Assembly (NCBI GenBank): GCA_946478675.1
Contig: CAMLEF010000285.1
Location: 1 to 6,120, forward strand
Origin: an uncultured Flavobacteriales bacterium
Lineage (GTDB): Bacteria; Bacteroidota; Bacteroidia; Palsa-965
Length of the DNA: 6,120 bases
Reading direction: 5' to 3'
The translations under genes and the position numbers were made by a program. The notes beneath the pieces are model-generated. The model saw only the letters and a list, made by a program, of their open reading frames with translations. It ran no database searches and had not been told where the DNA came from. Every line of letters begins with the position of its first letter. Position 1 is the first letter of the stretch. Of the stretch, positions 1 to 5,703 are shown one piece after another.

Positions 1-429
1 ACCAATCACCGCGCCGTCGCCGATCGTAACACCGGCAAGGATCGTCACGTTTGCGCCCAGCCACACGTCGTTGCCGATCACCGTGCGTTTCGTGTTGACG
101 CCGGGCACCGTGACGTTCTCTTTTACAAACCCGTATTTCTTATTGTAGGTGAACGGATGCGTGCTCACCCATTCCATCGGGTGATTGTTCAGCCCGATCT
201 TCGCGCCCATCGCAATGGAGCAGAACCGCCCGATCGACGCCACGCTTTTATCAACGTAGCTGTTCATGCCGATGAACGTATAGCGGCCGATCTTGTCCGA
301 ACCGATGAAGCATCCTTTTTCGATCGTTACTTTGTCTTCGAAGCTGACGTTCTTCGTGAACGTGTCGCCGTGCAGCGTGCAGCCGGGATACTTCAGGCGA
401 AGCAGGATTTTCCAGAAGAGCTGTAGCAT
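1..429 (-). CDS. Hexapeptide-repeat acyltransferase (CatB/XAT-like), 3' end outside window
   Basis: Likely transfers an acetyl or similar acyl group from acyl-CoA to a sugar hydroxyl or amine in the cytoplasm. The visible 143 residues open with MLQLFWKILLRLKYPG, a short hydrophobic-basic lead common in polysaccharide-cluster acyltransferases. A left-handed beta-helix follows, with imperfect hexapeptides at about 32-80 (for example IGRYTFIG and IGRFCSIA). The loop NNHPMEWVSTHPF (81-93) carries His83, which fits the catalytic histidine of xenobiotic/CatB-type acetyltransferases. The second helix section (118-143) reads IGNDVWLGANVTILAGVTIG and continues off the window. The family usually has about 180-220 residues, so roughly a quarter is missing. 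The ATG at 429 lies 10 bp after the glycosyltransferase stop, so the two are probably co-transcribed. The family call is secure; the acceptor is not known. An O-acetylated surface glycan is an inference from the neighbours. Confidence 0.9.
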   Translation of the reverse strand, partial: MLQLFWKILLRLKYPGCTLHGDTFTKNVSFEDKVTIEKGCFIGSDKIGRYTFIGMNSYVDKSVASIGRFCSIAMGAKIGLNNHPMEWVSTHPFTYNKKYGFVKENVTVPGVNTKRTVIGNDVWLGANVTILAGVTIGDGAVIG

Positions 430-439
430 TTCTTGCAGG

Positions 440-1726
440 TTAACGATTCAGCAGCTCCGCGAGCAAACTAGTTTGATTTTGCCGGGAATACTTTCTAAAG
501 TTATCATTACTTCCCGGAACCGGTTCTCCGCTTTTCCATTTCTGCATGAGTCCGCCGATGTAGCTCATCATGCCGCTTTCGTCTTCGTGCGTGAACGTTT
601 GCCCGGCGTCGCAGGAATCGAGGATGGCTTCGGCGCTGCTGCCTTTCGGCGCAAGACAAAGCACGGGCTTGCGCGAAGCCATGTACTCGAATGTTTTCCC
701 GGGAACCGTTCCGTAATTCTCACCCTGCGGAATGACGAGCAGCAGCAATTGCGACGAGCAGATGTAGCGCACGGATTCTTTATGGCTGACGTAACCCACA
801 AGATGGAGGTGGCTGCCGAGCTGTGATTCCAGCAGCTGTTTCGTTTCCATATCCGTTTTGCCGACGAACCGCACTTCGACAGGAATGTCCGGGTGCTGCG
901 CGATCAGCTTTTTAACGGCGGAAACAAAATGCGCGATCCCGAACTGCATGCCGATGGTGCCGACGAAGGTGATGACGAATTTCTCCTGCGGGAACGGAAC
1001 GATGCCTTCGAAATCTTCTTCGTCGTAACCGTTCGCGATCACGTGGATGCGCCCGCGGCCGTCCTTCGTCTTTTTCGCGAAGAGACCTGCTGTATGATCG
1101 CTGGTGACGACAACGGCATCGGCGGTATTGAGCACGGCGCTTTCGTAAGCAAGATCTTTTCGCTTCGCGCGATCGTTGTGGTGGAATTTGTGGTAATAAT
1201 AAATGTCGGTCCACGGATCACGCAGGTCGGCGATCCAGCGGAGGTTGAATTTCTTTTTCAGCTTCAGGCCGATGAGCTGGGTGGAGTGCGGCGGGCTCGA
1301 GGTGAACACGGCATCGATCTTCTCTTTTTCGATGATCTCGCAGCATTGGCGAAACGCATAGCTGTTCCAGCCTTTGCGCGCATCCGGAATGAAAAAGTTG
1401 GCGCGGATGTACAGCGAAAGTTTTCCTACGGCGCTCATCTTGTCGCGGTCGGGAATGGCGGCGTAGGGAACTTTTTCCTTTTTGAAAAGCGACGAAAACA
1501 GCTGCAGCGGTTCAAACGAATTCGTGCGGTACACTTTTACGCCCTGCGGGATTTCTTTCGCGAGCGATTCATCGTAAACGGGATAGGACGCTTTGTTTTC
1601 ATCCACCGTTACGATCACCGGCTCGATGTTGAACCGGCGAAGGTACTTGACGAATTTGAGGCAACGCTGAACGCCGGGACCGCCGCTGGGAGGCCAGTAG
1701 TACGTGACGATCAGTACACGCTTCAT
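440..1726 (-). CDS. GT4-type (GT-B fold) glycosyltransferase
   Basis: A 428-residue retaining glycosyltransferase, probably cytoplasmic, that would move a sugar from a nucleotide-sugar donor to a growing surface glycan. The N-terminal acceptor domain (about 1-205) starts MKRVLIVTYYWPPSGGPGVQ, with the glycine-rich loop of GT4 enzymes at 14-18. It also carries the ADLRDPWTD motif at 166-174, typical of Bacteroidota members. The C-terminal donor domain (about 225-400) has ANGYDEEDF (231-239), the strand-loop FVGTIG (254-259) and VPGKTFEYMASRKPVL (341-356). In that last motif Glu347 sits where the family holds the donor ribose. The length is normal and no motif is broken. Its ATG overlaps the stop of the upstream YfhO-like gene (ATGA, 1723-1726), which suggests translational coupling. 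The acyltransferase begins 10 bp after its stop. The sugar and linkage cannot be read from the sequence. Confidence 0.93.
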   Translation of the reverse strand: MKRVLIVTYYWPPSGGPGVQRCLKFVKYLRRFNIEPVIVTVDENKASYPVYDESLAKEIPQGVKVYRTNSFEPLQLFSSLFKKEKVPYAAIPDRDKMSAVGKLSLYIRANFFIPDARKGWNSYAFRQCCEIIEKEKIDAVFTSSPPHSTQLIGLKLKKKFNLRWIADLRDPWTDIYYYHKFHHNDRAKRKDLAYESAVLNTADAVVVTSDHTAGLFAKKTKDGRGRIHVIANGYDEEDFEGIVPFPQEKFVITFVGTIGMQFGIAHFVSAVKKLIAQHPDIPVEVRFVGKTDMETKQLLESQLGSHLHLVGYVSHKESVRYICSSQLLLLVIPQGENYGTVPGKTFEYMASRKPVLCLAPKGSSAEAILDSCDAGQTFTHEDESGMMSYIGGLMQKWKSGEPVPGSNDNFRKYSRQNQTSLLAELLNR

Positions 1727-4251
1727 GCCACGAGGTCCGGGTTGTTCTTGCGCTTTTTCCAGTCGAGGTAGATGGCTCCTCCGAAGAAAATGAAGAGCAG
1801 CAGCGAACCGACCAGCGCGATTTTCTCACCGGTGTTGTAGAACGAAGGCTCGAACTTGAATTCGATCGTGTGCTTGCCGGCAGGAACACGCATCGCGCGC
1901 AGCACGTAGTCGGCGCGAAAATGCGGCTTCAGTTCTCCGTCGACGTAAGCGTTCCAGCCTTTGTCGTAATAGATCTCGGAGAATACTGCTACCTGCTCCG
2001 ATGAAGCGTTGCTTTCGTATTTGAGATCGTTCGGTTCATACGACACGAGCTTGATGGAAGCCGTCGAGTCGGCGTGCGGCGCAAAACCGGAAAGCTGGCT
2101 TTCGAAACGCTTATCCACAACCGCCGTTCTCTTCGGATTGAAACCGTTCAGCGCGGTCATTTCTTCGTCGGCATTCGCCACCTGCTTTATTTCCTGCACG
2201 AACCACACGCTGCCGCAAGCGGATTGGTTGCGAACGACTCCGCCTTTCGAATCGTAGATCACGTATTTCGTGTTGAGCATGTTCAGCACGCCTTGTTTCG
2301 CAAGACCCGCCTGCGCACCGCTGTCGTTGCTCACGCCCTTGAAAGCATCCTGCACTTGTTTCGAGATCTGCATATCGAACAGTTCCTGGATGCGTTTGAG
2401 CTTCGCACCGTGGTAACCGCCGATCGATTTGTGCCAGTATGACGTGGAAGCATCGCTCCAGTAATTCACTTCACGGCTGATGTTCAGCACGCGGTAATCC
2501 GGATCGGTATCGGCAAGGATGATCTTGTCGGCCTCCGTCTGCTCGACCTCATCCGCGCCCTTTCTGATTTTCTCGTATTGATTTTTGTCCTCGCTGAGAT
2601 AACGGCCGGCAACCGGGTACATATCGATCAGCATGAGCACGATCATCGCCGCAGCGAAAATGCCGATGCCATACGGTTTGCGCGCATAGAAGAAGACGAG
2701 CACCGCTGCAACGAGGATGAGCCCGAAGCTGCGGATCGCATCCGATTGCACTACTGCGAGACGTGCGTTTTCAGCGATCATGATGACTTCCTGGCGATCC
2801 TGCGGAGCAGTGATCTGCGCCTGGTCCATGTAGTAGTTGATCGTGTCTTCGCTTTCTTTCGGCATCGGCGAAACGAACATCGTCGGCATGATGTAAATGA
2901 GGAAGCAAAGGCCGCCCGTTGCGCCGAATGCGATATACAGCGAACGCATGTTTTCTTTCAGCGCATTCGGGTTATTGATGAGCTCGCGCAAGGTCAGCAT
3001 GCCCATAAGCGGCATCGTCACTTCGGCGATCACGAGGATCATCGAAACCGCGCGGAACTTGTTGTAACCCGGGATGTTGTTGAGGAAGAAGCGCGAGAAG
3101 CCTTCGAAGTTGTGTCCCCACGCCAGCATCAGCGAAAGAACCGTTGCCGCGAGCAGCCACCATTTAATGGAGTCGCGCACGATGAGCAATCCCAGCAGGA
3201 ACAGGAAACAAACGATCGCGCCCACGTATACGGGACCAGCCGTGCTGCCCTGTCCGCCGAAATAAGAAGAGATGTAATCGGAAACGAATTTCTTGCTCTG
3301 CGGATTGCCGTCGGTGCTTTCCATCGCAGAAGGATCATAGGTACCGATCGGCTGGCTCGCTCCGCCGTTGAAGTCGGGCACCATGAGCGTCATCGATTCG
3401 CCGACACCGTAGCTGTATTGCAGCGCGTAATCGATATCCAGGCCGGACGTCTTGCTTTTGTTTTTGCTGTCGATGGTCAGTTCCGATTTGCCGCGGGTGG
3501 AATCTTTGCCGTATTCGTTGGTGAGATAAAGATTGGTGAGGTTCGGCAGGATGGCAACGAATGCTGCAGCGAGAAGTCCGCCGATCGCTTTCACGAGATA
3601 ATCCTTCTGGTTCTCGCGGATCATGCGGATCACTTCACCGATTCCAATCAGCACGATGATCAGCAGGAGATAATAGGTGATCTGGAGGTGGTTGGCGTTC
3701 AGCTCGAGCGCGAGCGCAATTGCAGTCACCGCCGTTCCCAGCCACAATCGCCCGCGCATGGTCATCAGCACGCCCGCCAAAACAGCCGGCATGTAAGCGA
3801 TGGCATAAGCCTGCGTATTGTGACCGACCTGCAGAATGATAATGAAGAACGAGGAGAAACCGAACGCGATGGCCCCGGCGATGCTGACCCACGGATTCAG
3901 GCGCAGCGTTACGAGGAGCATGTAAAAGCTCAGGAAACAAATAAACGTGACGGTCGCCGGGAACGGGATGACTTTTTGGAAGCCGGTCTGAATGTATTGA
4001 ACGAGGTTGGACGGATAAAGCACCGAGATCTGGTAAGCCGGCATTCCACCGAACATGCTGTTGGTCCAAAGCGGCTCTTTCCCTGTTTTCTCGCGATAAT
4101 CCTTGATCTCTTTTGCTGCGCCCGAGAAGTGGTAAACGTCGCTTTGCGCAATGCGCTTGTCACCGAACACCGCCGGGGAAAAGAAAATTGCCGCCACAAG
4201 AGCGAAGATTACGATGGCTGCCGCGTGCGGGATAAAGCGTTTGAAATCCAT
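1723..4251 (-). CDS. YfhO-family multi-pass membrane protein (putative GT-C-like lipid-linked sugar transferase)
   Basis: An 842-residue inner-membrane protein. YfhO proteins are related to GT-C glycosyltransferases that use polyprenyl-phosphate sugars, and Bacillus YfhO takes part in teichoic acid glycosylation; the same activity here is an inference. About 14 hydrophobic segments are visible: near 10-30, 96-116, 121-142, 147-165, 168-184, 193-212, 223-243, 341-358, 363-380, 401-422, 436-460, 508-523, 527-546 and 809-829. The first outer loop has AQSDVYHFSGA (35-45), with an Asp where GT-C enzymes place a catalytic acidic residue, then LWTNSMFGGMPAYQ (61-74). A soluble region at about 550-808 ends in the typical YfhO motif block: FSEIYYDKGWNAYVDGE (757-773), RADYVLRAMRVPAGKHTIEF (779-798). 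I chose the ATG at 4251 over an in-frame TTG at 4257 because it gives the plain start MDFKRF. The gene heads the glycan operon and overlaps the glycosyltransferase start by 4 bp. Confidence 0.92.
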   Translation of the reverse strand: MDFKRFIPHAAAIVIFALVAAIFFSPAVFGDKRIAQSDVYHFSGAAKEIKDYREKTGKEPLWTNSMFGGMPAYQISVLYPSNLVQYIQTGFQKVIPFPATVTFICFLSFYMLLVTLRLNPWVSIAGAIAFGFSSFFIIILQVGHNTQAYAIAYMPAVLAGVLMTMRGRLWLGTAVTAIALALELNANHLQITYYLLLIIVLIGIGEVIRMIRENQKDYLVKAIGGLLAAAFVAILPNLTNLYLTNEYGKDSTRGKSELTIDSKNKSKTSGLDIDYALQYSYGVGESMTLMVPDFNGGASQPIGTYDPSAMESTDGNPQSKKFVSDYISSYFGGQGSTAGPVYVGAIVCFLFLLGLLIVRDSIKWWLLAATVLSLMLAWGHNFEGFSRFFLNNIPGYNKFRAVSMILVIAEVTMPLMGMLTLRELINNPNALKENMRSLYIAFGATGGLCFLIYIMPTMFVSPMPKESEDTINYYMDQAQITAPQDRQEVIMIAENARLAVVQSDAIRSFGLILVAAVLVFFYARKPYGIGIFAAAMIVLMLIDMYPVAGRYLSEDKNQYEKIRKGADEVEQTEADKIILADTDPDYRVLNISREVNYWSDASTSYWHKSIGGYHGAKLKRIQELFDMQISKQVQDAFKGVSNDSGAQAGLAKQGVLNMLNTKYVIYDSKGGVVRNQSACGSVWFVQEIKQVANADEEMTALNGFNPKRTAVVDKRFESQLSGFAPHADSTASIKLVSYEPNDLKYESNASSEQVAVFSEIYYDKGWNAYVDGELKPHFRADYVLRAMRVPAGKHTIEFKFEPSFYNTGEKIALVGSLLLFIFFGGAIYLDWKKRKNNPDLVA

Positions 4252-4279
4252 AGTCAAAAGGATCGGTTTTTGGTTGCGA

Positions 4280-4305
4280 CAAATGTAATAAAACCCGGCA
4301 GCAAA
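4280..4305 (-). promoter_or_regulatory. Promoter of the YfhO-glycosyltransferase-acyltransferase unit
   Basis: On the minus strand TACATTTG (4280-4287) matches the Bacteroidota -7 box TAnnTTTG exactly. A TTTG at 4302-4305 could be the -33 box, but the 14-nt spacing is shorter than the usual 19-21. The expected start near 4274 would leave a leader of about 23 nt before the ATG at 4251. The stretch between this promoter and the CHU_C gene also shows a weak CCCG...CGGG pairing followed by TTTTATT (about 4288-4310). It is too short a stem to call a terminator. Confidence 0.55.
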
Positions 4306-4354
4306 GGCGGGAATTGAGACTCTTTAACGTTGTGAGCGAGGTGTAGCCCGGCCT

Positions 4355-4912
4355 TTACCGGAAAATGGTAATGAAACCGGTAGTCGTGTACAGTTCGGAA
4401 TACAGAATGTAATAGTACACGCCGTCAGTTACCGGTTTTCCGTCCATGCTTTTGCCCTGCCAGTGCACGAAAACCGGGTGCTCCGTACTGAACAGCAGCA
4501 CGCCCCAGCGATCGTAGATCTCGAGCACAAACGGCGTGCATTCCACCAGTCCGTCGATCACAAATTCGTCGTTGATGCCGTCGCCGTTCGGTGTAAAAAC
4601 GTTCGGCACGGTCATGGGCGGCTGCGTCGCATCAACCTGCACGGTGATCATCGCCGTATCCTGGCAGCTGCCGAAATCCGCGTGCAGCACGACGGTAAAA
4701 AAGCCGGATGCCGGAAAGTTGTGGATCACGAAGCTGCCGGTATCCGTCCGACCGTCGCCGAAATCCCAGGTGAAAATTCCGGGCTGTGTCGTATCGGCAG
4801 TAAACGTAAAATCGGTGCAGTAGGTGTGAACGGCAGTAAACGAAGCTTCGCAACCGGAGAGCGGTCGCAGCAACAGGAAAGAAAATGCCAGCAGGAAGCA
4901 GAGCCGTTTCAT
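4355..4912 (-). CDS. Small PKD-domain surface protein with gliding-motility/T9SS C-terminal (CHU_C-type) domain
   Basis: A 185-residue exported protein. The N-terminus MKRLCFLLAFSFLLLRPLSG is a signal peptide. LSGC (18-21) fits a lipobox, so signal peptidase II processing at Cys21 is possible; type I cleavage nearby is the alternative. Residues about 24-95 form one PKD-like domain with the signature WDFGDG (49-54). Residues 102-185 match the Bacteroidota gliding-motility-associated C-terminal domain (type B T9SS sorting signal): VPNVFTPNGDGINDEF (102-117), EIYDRWG (131-137), a conserved Trp151, DGVYYYIL (163-170) and the terminal GFITIFR. Most proteins with this tail are many hundreds of residues long, so this is close to a bare sorting domain plus one PKD. 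The role is probably surface or extracellular; no enzyme domain is present. It starts 23 nt after the terminator of the upstream small RNA, and no TAnnTTTG box is visible in that gap. Confidence 0.88.
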   Translation of the reverse strand: MKRLCFLLAFSFLLLRPLSGCEASFTAVHTYCTDFTFTADTTQPGIFTWDFGDGRTDTGSFVIHNFPASGFFTVVLHADFGSCQDTAMITVQVDATQPPMTVPNVFTPNGDGINDEFVIDGLVECTPFVLEIYDRWGVLLFSTEHPVFVHWQGKSMDGKPVTDGVYYYILYSELYTTTGFITIFR

Positions 4913-4935
4913 CGGTCAACGTTGAAGATCGGCAT

Positions 4936-4980
4936 AAAAAGCGAAACCTCCGCTCTGGCCTGGGAAGCCGCGGAGGTTTC
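4936..4980 (-). terminator. Rho-independent terminator of the small RNA gene
   Basis: A perfect 11-bp stem, GAAACCTCCGC with GCGGAGGTTTC (arms 4943-4953 and 4970-4980), is extended by an inner GGC/GCC pairing (4957-4959 with 4967-4969). On the minus strand it is followed by GC and then five T (4940-4936). The opposite strand has no T-run after the stem, so the direction is clear. The stem begins at the last base of the RNA closing helix. It separates the RNA gene from the CHU_C gene downstream. Confidence 0.88.
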
Positions 4981-5066
4981 AATTCTGTTGAGCCCGGGTT
5001 CGCCAATGGAGGCGCTTCTTTCGAAGGTTAGGCGATCGGGCTACCAAACACCTTAACCAGAATTGT
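4936..5066 (-). ncRNA. Structured small RNA, candidate 6S-type RNA (6S-Flavo-like)
   Basis: A free-standing RNA gene of about 131 nt: promoter box at 5070-5077, start near 5066-5064, terminator at 4936-4980. The predicted fold is a rod. P1 CAATTCTG/CAGAATTG (5058-5065 with 4980-4987) is a perfect 8-bp closing stem. Next comes an asymmetric bulge of 16 nt (5042-5057) against 4 nt (4988-4991). P2 is GCCCG/CGGGC (5037-5041 with 4992-4996), P3 is CGCC/GGCG (5031-5034 with 5001-5004) and P4 is CTTC/GAAG (5023-5026 with 5015-5018), closed by a GAAA tetraloop. A closing stem, large central bulge and long upper arm form the plan of 6S RNA, which binds housekeeping RNA polymerase by imitating an open promoter. 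The 6S-Flavo family of Bacteroidota is my best match by architecture, not by alignment. An alternative pairing GGTTAAGG/CCTAACC (5050-5057 with 5027-5033) would give a multibranched, riboswitch-like fold. No reading frame of note lies here. RNA gene: confident. 6S identity: about even. Confidence 0.75.
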
Positions 5067-5069
5067 ATT

Positions 5070-5101
5070 CAAACTTACACTGCGTAATAAAGTGCATCAA
5101 G
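5070..5101 (-). promoter_or_regulatory. Promoter of the small RNA gene (near-consensus Bacteroidota promoter)
   Basis: The minus strand reads CTTG (5098-5101), 20 nt of spacer, then TAAGTTTG (5070-5077). This fits the Bacteroidota -33/-7 pair TTTG-N19-21-TAnnTTTG with one mismatch in the -33 box. The predicted start (about 5066-5064) falls exactly where the closing stem of the RNA begins, so promoter and fold support each other. This is the best-spaced promoter in the window, as expected for an abundant RNA. Confidence 0.8.
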
Positions 5102-5160
5102 ACACTTCTGATAACTGGCAGGCTTTTTTAGTATTCGGAAGAAGTGCGGGGATAAGTGGG

Positions 5161-5204
5161 ATGTGACGATTTGCCGATATGCCAATGTGACGATATGCTG
5201 ATGG
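5161..5204 (+). repeat. Degenerate 8-bp tandem repeat, left array (consensus ATRTGCYG)
   Basis: Five contiguous octamers run ATGTGACG, ATTTGCCG, ATATGCCA, ATGTGACG, ATATGCTG (5161-5200), followed by a partial unit. Stop codons and low-complexity composition argue against coding. The array faces a similar one at 5341-5374 on the opposite strand. Confidence 0.85.
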
Positions 5205-5253
5205 CTCTGCAAATGCGGAATAGTGTTGCAGGCTTCGTTTGCTTATGGAAAAC

Positions 5254-5277
5254 CGCAAAGACGCTAAGGCGCAAAGA
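5254..5277 (+). repeat. 8-bp tandem repeat of CGCAAAGA type
   Basis: Three contiguous octamers, CGCAAAGA, CGCTAAGG, CGCAAAGA, are followed by a looser AGGCGCAGAAGA. They lie inside the inverted repeat. The unit length equals that of the flanking arrays but the sequence is different. No coding frame is supported. Confidence 0.75.
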
Positions 5278-5340
5278 AGGCGCAGAAGAACGTCATGTTC
5301 ATTGCTCCATTACGATTTTTTTGCGGGGAGGAATGTGCGA

Positions 5341-5374
5341 ATCAGCATATCGGCACATCGGCATATCAGCACAT
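5341..5374 (-). repeat. Degenerate 8-bp tandem repeat, right array (ATRTGCYG, minus orientation)
   Basis: Read on the minus strand the units are ATGTGCTG, ATATGCCG, ATGTGCCG, ATATGCTG (5374 down to 5343), plus AT. This is a cleaner array than the left one. The first unit begins at the T of the TAA stop of the neighbouring gene, so the array starts immediately at the 3' end of that gene. Confidence 0.85.
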
Positions 5375-5601
5375 TATTTCACCTCTTCGTAATCCACGTA
5401 CTCTCCTTCGTCGGCGGGGAAATGCGTGCGGGGCGCTTTCTTCGTTTCAACACGAACCTGGCCTTCTTCTTTTTTCTGCTGGTAATAATGATGATGGTTC
5501 GTCTGCTGATAGGAAGAGCTGCTCCGGCCCGAAGAAGAGAACGAGCTGAAAATTTTCCAGATCACCCAGATGGAAACGATGGTAAAAAAGAATTCCTGCA
5601 T
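5374..5601 (-). CDS. Short single-pass membrane protein, DUF4834-like C-terminus
   Basis: A 75-residue protein of unknown function. Residues 1-19 (MQEFFFTIVSIWVIWKIFS) form one hydrophobic segment that probably anchors it in the inner membrane. A Ser-rich stretch (19-30), then a Gln/His/Tyr-rich linker (31-42, with HHHYYQQ) and a charged tail follow. The end EGEYVDYEEVK (65-75) resembles the conserved GEY(I/V)D(Y/F)EE end of small DUF4834 proteins of Bacteroidota; that match is from memory. I chose the ATG at 5601 because a TATCTTTG promoter box lies just upstream (5609-5616). The frame stays open upstream to 5904, but that part only translates the CGCAAC repeat into Cys/Arg/Val-rich sequence. 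The gene is monocistronic and divergent from the gene at 5945, and the octamer array begins at its stop codon. Confidence 0.82.
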   Translation of the reverse strand: MQEFFFTIVSIWVIWKIFSSFSSSGRSSSSYQQTNHHHYYQQKKEEGQVRVETKKAPRTHFPADEGEYVDYEEVK

Positions 5602-5608
5602 GGGACTA

Positions 5609-5616
5609 CAAAGATA
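5609..5616 (-). promoter_or_regulatory. TATCTTTG -7 promoter box, very short leader
   Basis: On the minus strand TATCTTTG matches the Bacteroidota TAnnTTTG box and lies 7 nt before the ATG at 5601. Transcription would start at or just before the start codon. No clear TTTG is seen at the -33 position. Confidence 0.75.
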
Positions 5617-5703
5617 CGAAAGTAAAGTTGCGGGGTTCGTGGTGCGAAGGTGCGCGGGAAATACAATTGTTGTTAAAGGCCCGCATGCCCGTCGCAACAC
5701 CGA

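Larger units (their letters stand above)
5169..5374. repeat. 34-bp imperfect inverted repeat enclosing 138 bp
   Basis: Positions 5169-5202 are the reverse complement of 5341-5374 at 30 of 34 bases. The innermost 12 bases of each arm (5191-5202 and 5341-5352) are exact. The enclosed 5203-5340 holds no credible gene: it contains the CGCAAAGA array and otherwise nothing recognised. The right arm ends at the stop codon of the gene at 5374-5601, so the element could also act as a long hairpin in that gene's 3' end. It could be a MITE-like element, or simply two octamer arrays in opposite orientation. No transposase or clear target duplication is visible. Confidence 0.7.

Noticed and set aside
893..1771. 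Plus-strand open frame (292 codons) antisense to the glycosyltransferase
   Set aside because: The minus-strand gene has full GT4 motifs. The antisense frame has none and is explained by the third-position base bias of the real gene.
2578..4317. Long plus-strand open frame (579 codons) antisense to the YfhO-like gene
   Set aside because: It is very rich in Arg, His, Asp and Glu with no hydrophobic core pattern, and mirrors the codon bias of the membrane protein on the other strand. It has no promoter box or family motif.
4980..5066. Riboswitch controlling the CHU_C gene
   Set aside because: A strong terminator follows the fold, but there is no overlapping antiterminator pairing I can find, and the downstream surface protein is not a usual riboswitch target. 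A free-standing RNA fits better, though the alternative fold keeps this slightly open.
5083..5135. Plus-strand terminator ending in TTTTTT (5125-5130)
   Set aside because: The only nearby stem (AAGTG/CACTT, about 5090-5106) is short and too far from the T-run, and no plus-strand gene precedes it.
5156..5392. Plus-strand open frame of 78 codons over the octamer arrays
   Set aside because: It is made of repeat sequence with no start signal and no recognisable fold.
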